A DNA stretch of 7,580 nt, from positions 1 through 7,580 of the forward strand of contig CAMBRJ010000127.1 in assembly GCA_945870175.1 (NCBI GenBank), read 5' to 3'. A model generated the notes under the pieces. The model ran no database searches and was not told the origin of the DNA. It saw only the letters and a list, made by a program, of their open reading frames with translations. The first letter of the stretch is position 1. Each line of letters begins with the position of its first letter. The DNA is from Gemmatimonas phototrophica. Its GTDB lineage: Bacteria > Gemmatimonadota > Gemmatimonadetes > Gemmatimonadales > Gemmatimonadaceae. Below, piece after piece: positions 1-7,284 of the stretch. Made by a program: the position numbers and the translations under genes.

Positions 1-996
1 CTGGCGCTGACCTGCACGGCTGCGCTTCTCGCCGCCGCGCCCCTTGCTGCACAGAGCACGTCGGCGGCGGCGTCCGCTCCCACGCTCACGCTCGCCGAAG
101 TGCGCGCGCTGGTGGACGCGCACCTGATCGTCTCGGCGATTCACGATTCGAGCGACAACAAAGCAGCCCAGCAGAAGAACAAGACGAAGGAAGCGCAGCT
201 GGAACTGCAGCAGAAGAAGCGTGAGATGATCACCGAGGCGCTGGCCAAGAAAGGAATGGCCGACTCGGTGTTCTCGAAGCGCCGCTTCATGGTGAGCAGC
301 AATGCGACACTTCGGGCGCAGTTCGACAGCATCCTGTCGGTCGTCACCGGCGCGCCGCTACCGGGCATCGTAGCGGCCGCGCCGCTGGCGCCGGGGGCGG
401 TGGCCGCGTCGTCGCTCCCGCCCGGACTCGTGGGCACGCATCTGGGCCATGTGGTGTCGAGCTTCATGGACACGCCGGACAAGTCGGGCTTCCTGCCGAT
501 GGCGCTCGTTGAAGCGAGGATCGCCGCGCAGCACGCCGCCTTCTCGGCGCGCACGCCGGACAACCTGCAAGCCATGCAGACGCACGCCGGTCACGTCATT
601 CATGCGATTGACCCCACGCAGGCGCCCAGCGGCCCCGGCAAGGGCTTCGGCATGAAGCGCGCCGCCGGTGGTATTGCCCAGCATGTGGAGCTGGCCGCCA
701 AGGAGCCGACGGCGTCGGCGAACGTCAAGACGCACGCGACGCACATCGCCACCGCAGCACGAAGCGCGATGACGCGCGGCGATCAGGCGATCGCGCTCGC
801 CAAACAGATTCAGGCGGCCACCACGGCGGCCGCGGCGGCGGCGCTCGTCTCGCAGTTAGTCTCGATCTGCGATCAGCTCATCGCGGGCTCCGACCACAAC
901 GCGGACGGCCGCATCGGCTGGAGCGACGGCGAAGGGGCGCTGCAGCAGGCCCAGGATCACATGGGGTTGCTGCTGGCCGGCGAGAAGAAGCCCTAA
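1..996 (+). CDS. Secreted His-repeat protein with one EF-hand-like loop, function unknown (5' end outside window)
   Basis: I do not recognise a named family. The frame is open to the left edge and shows 331 residues. The first visible residues form a Sec-type hydrophobic core (LALTCTAALLAAAPLAAQ), so the true start lies upstream. The GTG at 100 would remove the signal peptide and is unlikely to be the start. A Lys/Gln/Glu-rich helix, possibly coiled coil, follows at about nt 150-260, then an Ala/Pro/Gly-rich linker at about nt 345-435. Next comes a helical region with three Thr-His-x-x-His motifs at nt 436, 580 and 730. Near the C terminus, nt 892-927 encode DHNADGRIGWSD, which fits an EF-hand loop: D, N and D at positions 1, 3 and 5, Gly at 6, Ile at 8, and Asp instead of the usual Glu at 12. 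Only one such loop is visible. I infer an exported metal-binding protein; which metal, and what it does, cannot be told. It converges on the ankyrin gene, with stop TAA at 994-996. Confidence 0.85.
   Translation: MALTCTAALLAAAPLAAQSTSAAASAPTLTLAEVRALVDAHLIVSAIHDSSDNKAAQQKNKTKEAQLELQQKKREMITEALAKKGMADSVFSKRRFMVSSNATLRAQFDSILSVVTGAPLPGIVAAAPLAPGAVAASSLPPGLVGTHLGHVVSSFMDTPDKSGFLPMALVEARIAAQHAAFSARTPDNLQAMQTHAGHVIHAIDPTQAPSGPGKGFGMKRAAGGIAQHVELAAKEPTASANVKTHATHIATAARSAMTRGDQAIALAKQIQAATTAAAAAALVSQLVSICDQLIAGSDHNADGRIGWSDGEGALQQAQDHMGLLLAGEKKP
436..747 (+). repeat. Protein-level tandem repeat of about 49 residues with Thr-His-x-x-His motifs
   Basis: Two full units and the start of a third lie inside the secreted protein. 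The units begin at nt 436 (THLGHV), 580 (THAGHV) and 730 (THATHI), so they are 48 and 50 codons long. Both full units also carry an Ala-Gln-His segment exactly 17 codons before the next unit (AAQHAAFSA and IAQHVELAA), followed by a basic residue and a Glu-Pro or Thr-Pro turn. The units otherwise differ, so this is an old duplication seen at protein level, not a recent DNA repeat. Confidence 0.7.
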
Positions 997-1029
997 CAAG
1001 GCTGGAAGCAGCTGCGAAGCAGCCCGAAC

Positions 1030-1069
1030 GACAACGCGGCGCCGTCATGAATGACGGCGCCGCGTTGTC
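1030..1069. terminator. Bidirectional hairpin between convergent genes
   Basis: The arms at 1030-1048 (GACAACGCGGCGCCGTCAT) and 1051-1069 are perfectly complementary over 19 bp with two bases between them. In RNA this would fold as an 18-bp stem with a UGAA loop. The hairpin lies 33 bases after the stop of the plus-strand gene and 22 bases after the stop of the minus-strand ankyrin gene. No long U-tract follows on either strand, so it is not a textbook intrinsic terminator, but its position between two converging stops makes shared termination the simplest reading. Confidence 0.75.
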
Positions 1070-1091
1070 TTGTCGGACGAACTGCCGAGGA

Positions 1092-3257
1092 TCAGCAGGC
1101 CACACAGCGATGGCTGTTCGTGGCGCCCAACTTCTCGAGCAGCTGGATCGTGTCGGGAAACGGTCGCAGACGCTGCACGGGACCGTTCGCCATATCCACC
1201 GTCGTCATGCCATTGCGGGCCACGGCCTTCGGATCGGCGCCCTTGCTCACGAGATACTTGATCATGTCGTTGTCGCCGCGCGCGGCCGCATGATGCAGCG
1301 GTGTGTAGCCGTTCACGTCGCGCTGGTTCACATCGGCATGCAGCACTTCTACCACGTACTTCATGGCCGGCATCCATCCGTCGGCGGCGTGACGATGTGA
1401 GTTGCCAGCAAAGCCGTTGCCGTATCCGACACCGGCGACCGCATGAATGGGATAGACCCCGATCCCGGGCGGTACCGCTTTCGACGCGGAGTCGATGGCA
1501 GGTGGCACCACAAACGCCCCAGGCAATTCACCCGGACCACCCGCGCCACCGGCACCGCCCGCAATCCGCGCGCGATTCGCCCGATTGGCCGCCACCGGAC
1601 GCACCGACGGCAGCGTATCGATGGCTCCACGGTCCTTCAGCATCTTCATCGCGTCGACGTCAACCGCGTACGCCGCGCGCCAGAACGGCGTGGTGCCGTC
1701 GAGCGCCTCGAGGCCGCAGTTGGCGTTGCCGCAATTGTTGAAGGCAAAGAACCAGAGGTTCTTCTTGAGGCGGACATTGGGATCGGCCCCGGCAGTCAGC
1801 ATCGCGTCCATCAGCTCGAGGTGCGTGACCTTCTGCGTCTGCACCGCCTGCGGCTGCGGGTCGCGCGAGCGCGGCGCCCACATCGTGTTCAGTGCGGCGT
1901 ACAGCGGCGTGAGACCGGCACTGCTGCCGATCTTCACACTCGCGCCGCGCTTCACGAGCGCCATCGCCAGATCGAATTGTCCATTGATCGCCGCCATGAG
2001 CAGCGCGGTAGTGCTGTCGCTGGTGGTGACTTCATCGATCTTCGCGCCGCCATCGAGAAGGGCCATCGCCGCACTGATGTTGCCCTGACGCGCCGCGTGA
2101 TGCAGCGCCGTCATGCCGCCCATGCTGCCCACGGTCCCTTCGTAGCCAGCCACCTGCCCTTCGAACAGCTCGGCCGTCTCGGTGGTCTTGACCACCGGAC
2201 CACTCGAGAATATTGCGTGGCCGGCTTCGATCGCCTGCTGGATCTGCGCCGCGGTGAGATCGGTGGTCGGCGGTGCCGCGACTCCAATCTTGTAGCCACG
2301 CAGTGCGGGATCGGCCTTCGGTGCGGGCGCGGCCGGAGCCGTCGGAGCCGTCGGAGCCGTCGGAGCCGTCGCAACTGCCGCAACCACCGGCGTCGCCGGA
2401 GTTGCTGCAACCGCCGGAGCCGCGGGAGCCGCCATACCCGCCGTCGCGACCGCACGAGTGCGCGCCGCCGCCGCGTCGGCCATCAACTTTTCGGCCGCCT
2501 TGACCGACACATCGATGATCGAGTCACGCGTCTTCTGCGGGAGATACGAGAAGAGCACCTCGTTCCGCTTCTTCGCCGCCGCCTGCTGACGCGCCAGCTC
2601 TTCAGTCAGATTGACCAACTTGGTACGGATCGACGCATCGGCGCCACCGGCCAACAGCGCACGCGCGGCATCGCCGCGGTTCTCGGCCGCCGCGAACATC
2701 AGGGGCGTTTGTCCCCACGCCAACTCGAGCGCGTTGGGATCGGCCTTGTGTGCCAGCAACGCCTTCACCGACGCCACATCACCGGCCGAGGCGGCCAGGT
2801 GCATCGCCGTCGCCCCCGTAGACGTGAGCGTCTTGGCATCGGCACCGGCCACCAACAGGGCCTGCACCACCGCACCATGGCCGGCGCGCGCCGCCACATG
2901 CAGCGGCGCGTAGCCGGCGTTCTTTGTCGTGCCCGTGAGCTTCGCGCCGGAACGCAGCAACAGCGCCGTCATTGCGACATCCCCGCGATCAGCCGCCCAG
3001 TGCAACGCGGTCATGCCGTCGCCCTGCGCCACGTTTACATCGTTCTGCTGCGCGAGCAACGCACGCACCTTCGCCATGTCGCCCTGCATCGCCGCGTCCG
3101 CGACGGCCGGCGCGACGCGTGTCTCACGGGCCGCAGGCTTCGCCGTGGCTACACGCACCACGGATCGTGCATCCTGTGCCGCGACCGGTGACAACGCGCC
3201 CGACAACAACACGAGTGCACTCACCACCCCGATCCGGACTCCGTTTCGATCAATCAT
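1092..3257 (-). CDS. Exported ankyrin-repeat protein, last gene of the operon
   Basis: The protein has 721 residues and starts with a Sec signal peptide (about residues 1-28, ending SPVAAQ), so it should lie outside the cytoplasm. Ankyrin repeats fall in blocks. Block one is at about 49-214, with five repeats such as GMTALHWAADRGD and GATAMHLAASAGD. Block two is at about 381-550, with four repeats, one of them interrupted at 459-477. Block three is at about 600-713, with the clear repeat GYTPLHHAAARGD. The blocks are split by a charged helix and an Ala/Pro/Thr-rich stretch (about 215-380) and by a Gly-rich loop (565-576). Ankyrin repeats bind other proteins, and no catalytic domain is visible. 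The only cysteines are C509, C514, C718 and C721; the last pair forms a CxxC at the extreme C terminus. The ATG is 8 bases after the stop of the DUF1552 gene and has no strong Shine-Dalgarno, which suggests translational coupling. I infer a scaffold for the two proteins encoded upstream. Confidence 0.93.
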   Translation of the reverse strand: MIDRNGVRIGVVSALVLLSGALSPVAAQDARSVVRVATAKPAARETRVAPAVADAAMQGDMAKVRALLAQQNDVNVAQGDGMTALHWAADRGDVAMTALLLRSGAKLTGTTKNAGYAPLHVAARAGHGAVVQALLVAGADAKTLTSTGATAMHLAASAGDVASVKALLAHKADPNALELAWGQTPLMFAAAENRGDAARALLAGGADASIRTKLVNLTEELARQQAAAKKRNEVLFSYLPQKTRDSIIDVSVKAAEKLMADAAAARTRAVATAGMAAPAAPAVAATPATPVVAAVATAPTAPTAPTAPAAPAPKADPALRGYKIGVAAPPTTDLTAAQIQQAIEAGHAIFSSGPVVKTTETAELFEGQVAGYEGTVGSMGGMTALHHAARQGNISAAMALLDGGAKIDEVTTSDSTTALLMAAINGQFDLAMALVKRGASVKIGSSAGLTPLYAALNTMWAPRSRDPQPQAVQTQKVTHLELMDAMLTAGADPNVRLKKNLWFFAFNNCGNANCGLEALDGTTPFWRAAYAVDVDAMKMLKDRGAIDTLPSVRPVAANRANRARIAGGAGGAGGPGELPGAFVVPPAIDSASKAVPPGIGVYPIHAVAGVGYGNGFAGNSHRHAADGWMPAMKYVVEVLHADVNQRDVNGYTPLHHAAARGDNDMIKYLVSKGADPKAVARNGMTTVDMANGPVQRLRPFPDTIQLLEKLGATNSHRCVAC
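2335..2370. repeat. Four perfect copies of a 9-bp tandem repeat
   Basis: The unit GGAGCCGTC occurs four times without mismatch on the plus strand. Read on the coding (minus) strand it encodes Thr-Ala-Pro four times, within the Ala/Pro/Thr linker of the ankyrin protein. The unit is a multiple of three, so gain or loss of copies would change linker length without shifting the frame. Confidence 0.9.
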
Positions 3258-3265
3258 AGGTCGTC

Positions 3266-4666
3266 TCAGGCGTAAAGCGCGAACGGCGACAAACTGTCAC
3301 CAAAGCTTGGCACGTCGATGTTGTACTTGTGCAGCAGCGACAGCATCACATCGGCCATCGGCGTGCCATCGGGCGCGCGGAGGTGCGTGCCACCCGGCAC
3401 CAGATTCGCATCGCCGCCCATGAGCAGCAGCGGGCAGCGGCGATGGTTGTGGATGTTGCCGTCGGCCATCGGCGAGCCGTACATGATCGTCGTGTTGTCG
3501 AGCATCGTGCCGTCGCCTTCCTTCGTCTCCTGCAGGCGCTGCAGGAAGTACGGCAGCATCGACATGTGGTAGCGGTTGATCTGATTGAACTCGAGAATCG
3601 CCGACTCGCGTCCACCGTGGTGCGACGCGGGATGGAAGCCCTTGTTCGTGCCCGACTCCGGGAAGGTGCGGCTGGAGGCATCACGACCGGTCTTGAACGA
3701 GAAGACGCGCGTCATGTCCGACTGGAACGCCAGCACCTGGATGTCGAACATCAGCTTCATGTGCTCTTCGAACGAATCGGGCACACCGGCCGGTGCTTCC
3801 GGCAGCAGGCGCTCGTCACCGTTCGCGTTCTTCGCTTCGACCTTCTGGATGCGACGCTCGAGTTCGCGCACGTTCTCGAGATACTGATCCACGCGACGAC
3901 GGTCGGTCGCGCCGAGTTCGCGCTTGAGCGACGACATCTCACCGACGACCCAGTCGAGAATGCTGCCGTTGTCTTTGCGACGGGCCGAACGATCGGCGTT
4001 GCTGCTCCCGGCGCCGAACAACAGATCGAACGCCGCGCGCGGATTGCGGATCATCGGCAGCGGCTCAGTGGGCGAGGCCCAGCTGATCGTGTCGGTGTAG
4101 GCGCAGGCGTAGTTGTAGTAGCAGCCACCGGCCTGATCGAGATTCTCGATGCACAGCTGCATCGACGGGATCGGCGTATCCTGTCCGATCTTGCGCGCCA
4201 CGATCTGGTCGAACGACGTGCCGACGTACAGATCGGAGCCCTGCGTCTGCTTCGGATGCGACTGCGTGAGGAACACGGCGCTGGAACGGAAGTGATCACC
4301 ACCGATTTCCGGGGCGTCGAACGCTTCGGCCATGCGCACGTCGGTGTTGCTGATGATCGCCATCTTGTGCTTCCACGCCTCCATCGGCGCCAGCGCGCCT
4401 TCCGGATTGAGCGTGAAGTCGCGACCGACACCCTTCGGTGCCCAGAGATACTTCGAGGCGCCCCAGGTGTTCGAGCCGGCGGCTCCGTGCACCGACTCGA
4501 TGGTGACGAGGCGCTTGTGGCCGGTGAGCGGCGCACCGGCGCCGCCGACCTTGGCCAGGAAACGTCCAGCCGGTTCCATCGCATCGAGATACGGGAGTGC
4601 GATGACGGCACTCATGTTGCGAAGGAAGGTGCGCCGAGGGAGGGCTTTCTGCGTCATGAACGACAT
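3266..4666 (-). CDS. DUF1552 family protein with twin-arginine signal
   Basis: The protein has 466 residues, close to what I recall as usual for DUF1552, and appears complete. The N terminus carries a twin-arginine motif (PRRTFLRN, residues 10-17) followed by a short hydrophobic stretch ending ALPYLDAM, so export of a folded protein by the Tat system is expected. Stretches I recognise as typical of the family are GGDHFRSSAVFLT (112-124), GSDLYVGTSFDQ (133-144), the segment ISW followed by P-x-x-x-x-R-N-P-R and FDLLFG (184-208), and GSPMADGNIHNHRRCPLL (387-404). The reaction it performs is not known to me; conserved Asp and His residues would fit a metal-dependent or hydrolase-like site, but that is inference. 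A coiled helix rich in Arg/Glu lies at about 235-275. The family is typically encoded next to the DUF1592-type cytochrome, as here: the gap is 24 bases, with the ankyrin gene 8 bases downstream. Confidence 0.93.
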   Translation of the reverse strand: MSFMTQKALPRRTFLRNMSAVIALPYLDAMEPAGRFLAKVGGAGAPLTGHKRLVTIESVHGAAGSNTWGASKYLWAPKGVGRDFTLNPEGALAPMEAWKHKMAIISNTDVRMAEAFDAPEIGGDHFRSSAVFLTQSHPKQTQGSDLYVGTSFDQIVARKIGQDTPIPSMQLCIENLDQAGGCYYNYACAYTDTISWASPTEPLPMIRNPRAAFDLLFGAGSSNADRSARRKDNGSILDWVVGEMSSLKRELGATDRRRVDQYLENVRELERRIQKVEAKNANGDERLLPEAPAGVPDSFEEHMKLMFDIQVLAFQSDMTRVFSFKTGRDASSRTFPESGTNKGFHPASHHGGRESAILEFNQINRYHMSMLPYFLQRLQETKEGDGTMLDNTTIMYGSPMADGNIHNHRRCPLLLMGGDANLVPGGTHLRAPDGTPMADVMLSLLHKYNIDVPSFGDSLSPFALYA

Positions 4667-4673
4667 GGGTCTA

Positions 4674-4678
4674 TCTCC
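4674..4678 (-). promoter_or_regulatory. Shine-Dalgarno that sets the DUF1552 start
   Basis: GGAGA on the minus strand is separated by seven bases from the ATG at 4664-4666. This supports the first Met (MSFMTQ) over the Met three codons later. Confidence 0.8.
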
Positions 4679-4690
4679 GTGGAAGTCGGA

Positions 4691-7225
4691 TCAGTTATGA
4701 GACGCATCAGCCGACACCGGCTCGGCGCGCTTGCTATGGAATGCCTTGCTATTCACTACACCCATCACGAACGAGGAGAACTTGTACTTGTTGCGCTCGG
4801 CGTTGCGCGTGATCGTGCGCACCGTCGTCTGGTCGTAGTCCTCGACGCGACGGCCTAACGCGTACGCCATCAGATTCTCGGTGAAGTTCCGCATCAACGG
4901 CGTCGGCCGCTTCAGGAGCGCGGTGCTCAGATCATTCGGCGTGGTGAGCGCCGTGCCGTCGTACAATTGACCGCGCGTATCCAGCAGCGCGCCGTTCTCG
5001 CGATAGCGCAGCTTGCCGGTCACGTCGAAGTTGTCGAGCGCGAGGCCGATCGGGTCCATGAAGTTGTGGCACGAACGGCAGGTCGGATTGGCGCGGTGCA
5101 TCTCCATCCGTTCGCGCGTGGTCAGCTGCTTGCCTTCCTTCGTACCGACGGTCTGTTCGAGGTCCGGGATACCCGGCGGTGGCGGTGGCGGCGGCGTGCC
5201 GAGCAGCACTTCCATCACCCACTTGCCGCGGAGCACCGGCGACGTGCGATTGCCGAGCGACGTTTGCACCAACACGCTGCCGTGTCCGAGCACACCGCGA
5301 CGTTGGTCGTCGGTGTACGCCACTTTGCGGAAGCCTTCACCGGTCACGTTGGGAATGCCGTAGTGACGCGCCAACCGCTCGTTCACAAACGTCGAATCGG
5401 CCGTGAACATCGTGAGCACGCTGCGATCGTTGCGCACCACGTCTTCGAAGAACAACTCAGTCTCGCGCTGCATGCTTTGCGCGAGTTTGAGATCGAAGTC
5501 GGGGAAGAGGAACGCGTCGGGGTGCACCTTCTCGAGATCCTGCAACCGCAGCCACTGCGCCGCGAAGCGCGTGGCAAGCGCGTCGGCGCGCGGATCGGCG
5601 AGCATGCGCTTGATCTGCGCCTGGAACACCACCGGGGTGTGCAGCGTCTTCGTGCGCGCCGCGGCCAGCAAGCGATCGTCGGGAATCGTGCTCCAGAGGA
5701 AGAACGAAAGACGGGTGGCGAGTTCGAGATCGTCGATTCGGTAGTCGGTGCCCGCCGCCGTGGTGGTGGGCTCCTTCTCGAAACGGAACACGAAGTACGG
5801 ACTGGCGAGCATGGCCTGCAACCCGAACCGCACGCCTTCTTCGAACGCGTTGTCACCGCCGTTCTTGGCGCCCTGATCGTAAAACTTCATCAGGCTCGCC
5901 TTGTCGTTCGCGGTCAGCGGACGACGATAGGCGCGTGTGCCGAGGCGCGTGAAGATCTGTTCCGCGCAGCCGCGCTGCAGCGCAGCGGCCGTGGGTGCGC
6001 AGCTGAAGATGCGCTTGCGGCTGGGCGAGTCGGACACGCCAGTCACGCGATACGGACCGGCCACGAACACTTCCAGCAGGGGCGGCGGCTCGGTGGTACC
6101 GGCCGCACCAGTGCCGCTCGAGGCGCGCGACCATTCGTGCGGCTTGATCAGATCTTCGTACGGCCCTTCGGCCGACTTGGTGAAGGCGACGGAGACCTTG
6201 CGCTGGCCCGCCTTCACCTTGATCGGTTCGCTGCGAATGAAATCGGCGCCCAACGGCGCGTCGGCGGATTCGCCGTTGCGCGCGATGCCGCGATCGTAGC
6301 GCAGCATCGCCACGCGCTCACCATCGATGGAGATGTCGAGATCTTCCATCGGACGGCCCACGCCACCGCCGACATTCAACCGGAATTCGTATTCTCCGTC
6401 GGCGGGGAACGTGTGCAACAGCACCAAGCCGCCGCGCGTGCCGTACGGTGTGCCGTCCACGTGATCCCACGGATGCTGCGACGCGAACGGTGATGTCTTG
6501 TACGTCGTCTGCCCGACCGGGGCCTTGCGATCGCCGATCGCCATGCGGCTTACCGCGGCGGCCGCATTGAGGTAGCCCTCGAGCAGCGTGGGCGACAGCG
6601 ACTGCACATCGGAGATGTTGTCGAAGTTCGCGCTCTTGGTGTCGAGCGGCAGCCAATCACCGGACGTCACTTCGAGGCCGAGCAGATCGCGGATCACGCG
6701 CTCGTACTCCGGACGATTCAACCGCTGGAAGGTGCGCGTGCCCGGATTCACCGGCGCCGCAGCATCGACCACGCGCTCCAGCGTTTCGACCAGCGCACTG
6801 AGCGTGTCGCCGGTCGGACGCTTCGATCCCGGCGGCGGCATCATCTGCGCGCGCAACTTGCGGATCATCTTCTCAGAGGTCGGCAATGAGGCGTTGGCCG
6901 ATGTCACCGAGTAGCTCTTGAGATCGAGATTACCGCGACGCTGGGTCGGGTTGTGACACCCGGCGCAGTAGGTCTGCACGACATCGTCGAGCGCGCCCAT
7001 CGTGATGCCGCGCGCACCGGCGGAGGCGCGTGTGAAGGCGCGACCCGTGCCCTTGGTGGCACGCATCGGACGCAGCACCGGATGGGTGGCCGGTATCGTG
7101 GCGTTCGTCGAGGAGACCGACGTCGCGACTGCAGCGCGCGAAGACGGTGTCGTGGATTTTGTCGGTACCGGATTGGTCATCGTCACCGACGTGATCATTC
7201 CGGATAACGCGAGCAGAAGCTTCAT
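4691..7225 (-). CDS. Exported DUF1587/1595/1592/1588/1585 cytochrome c-like protein, first gene of the operon
   Basis: With the start at 7225 the protein has 844 residues. A short Sec-like signal (MKLLLALSGMITSV) and a Ser/Thr/Ala-rich spacer (about 20-70) lead into a cytochrome c-like domain with CAGCH at 87-91 and a downstream MMPP at 128-131 that could supply the axial Met. DUF1587 follows at about 163-225 (FQRLNRPEYERVIRDLLGL). About 250-390 is a beta-rich stretch (DGEYEFRLNVGG, DISIDGERV) resembling the carbohydrate-binding-like insert of such proteins. Then come DUF1595 (about 418-482, with RAYRRPLT), DUF1592 (about 495-622), DUF1588 (about 632-735, with a seven-proline run at 678-684 and a second heme motif CRSCH at 716-720 followed by NFMDPIGLALDNFD) and DUF1585 (about 752-828). 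The two CxxCH motifs imply covalent heme attached after export. The electron partner and substrate are unknown. An upstream in-frame ATG at 7348 was rejected: it lies inside a hairpin, would place the signal peptide 42 residues in, and lacks the ribosome site found at 7225. Confidence 0.93.
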   Translation of the reverse strand: MKLLLALSGMITSVTMTNPVPTKSTTPSSRAAVATSVSSTNATIPATHPVLRPMRATKGTGRAFTRASAGARGITMGALDDVVQTYCAGCHNPTQRRGNLDLKSYSVTSANASLPTSEKMIRKLRAQMMPPPGSKRPTGDTLSALVETLERVVDAAAPVNPGTRTFQRLNRPEYERVIRDLLGLEVTSGDWLPLDTKSANFDNISDVQSLSPTLLEGYLNAAAAVSRMAIGDRKAPVGQTTYKTSPFASQHPWDHVDGTPYGTRGGLVLLHTFPADGEYEFRLNVGGGVGRPMEDLDISIDGERVAMLRYDRGIARNGESADAPLGADFIRSEPIKVKAGQRKVSVAFTKSAEGPYEDLIKPHEWSRASSGTGAAGTTEPPPLLEVFVAGPYRVTGVSDSPSRKRIFSCAPTAAALQRGCAEQIFTRLGTRAYRRPLTANDKASLMKFYDQGAKNGGDNAFEEGVRFGLQAMLASPYFVFRFEKEPTTTAAGTDYRIDDLELATRLSFFLWSTIPDDRLLAAARTKTLHTPVVFQAQIKRMLADPRADALATRFAAQWLRLQDLEKVHPDAFLFPDFDLKLAQSMQRETELFFEDVVRNDRSVLTMFTADSTFVNERLARHYGIPNVTGEGFRKVAYTDDQRRGVLGHGSVLVQTSLGNRTSPVLRGKWVMEVLLGTPPPPPPPGIPDLEQTVGTKEGKQLTTRERMEMHRANPTCRSCHNFMDPIGLALDNFDVTGKLRYRENGALLDTRGQLYDGTALTTPNDLSTALLKRPTPLMRNFTENLMAYALGRRVEDYDQTTVRTITRNAERNKYKFSSFVMGVVNSKAFHSKRAEPVSADASHN

Positions 7226-7233
7226 GCCGGCTA

Positions 7234-7238
7234 CTCCT
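7234..7238 (-). promoter_or_regulatory. Shine-Dalgarno that sets the start of the cytochrome-like gene
   Basis: AGGAG on the minus strand lies eight bases before the ATG at 7223-7225, and this ATG opens directly into a signal peptide. Together these fix the start 123 bases downstream of the longest possible reading frame. Confidence 0.85.
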
Positions 7239-7245
7239 AAGGACT

Positions 7246-7265
7246 GCGACGTACGATGACGTCGC
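7246..7265 (-). promoter_or_regulatory. Inverted repeat in the operon leader, next to the ribosome site
   Basis: Perfect 7-bp arms GCGACGT (7246-7252) and ACGTCGC (7259-7265) enclose six bases. The repeat lies 20 bases upstream of the start codon and 7 bases upstream of the Shine-Dalgarno. It could be an RNA hairpin affecting initiation or a DNA operator; chance cannot be excluded at this GC content. Confidence 0.35.
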
Positions 7266-7284
7266 CCCGCCAACTCGTTCGATG

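Noticed and set aside
141..575. Open frame of 144 codons on the minus strand
   Set aside because: It is antisense to the secreted His-repeat protein, which has a signal peptide and internal protein repeats; the antisense product has no such features.
1000..1024. Small stem GCTGC-GAA-GCAGC just after the first stop codon
   Set aside because: Five base pairs with a three-base loop are too weak to claim beside the 19-bp hairpin a few bases downstream.
1047..1400. Open frame of 117 codons on the plus strand starting inside the 1030-1069 hairpin
   Set aside because: It starts in the terminator loop and runs antisense to the 3' end of the ankyrin gene; no ribosome site was seen.
1443..3191. Open frame of 582 codons on the plus strand
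   Set aside because: It lies antisense to the ankyrin gene, and its product is an Arg/His-rich string with no recognisable domain, a by-product of GC-rich codon use. The minus-strand frame has a signal peptide and clear repeats.
3329..4858. Open frame of 509 codons on the plus strand
   Set aside because: It is antisense to the DUF1552 gene and crosses into the next gene; its composition is Arg/His/Val-rich with no domain or ribosome site.
5171..5199. GGC/GGT-rich simple repeat
   Set aside because: It encodes the seven-proline run of DUF1588, which is a usual feature of this family, so it is not a notable repeat in itself.
4967..6493. Open frame of 508 codons on the plus strand
   Set aside because: It is antisense to the cytochrome-like gene; the low-information Arg/Ala/Glu composition marks it as a shadow.
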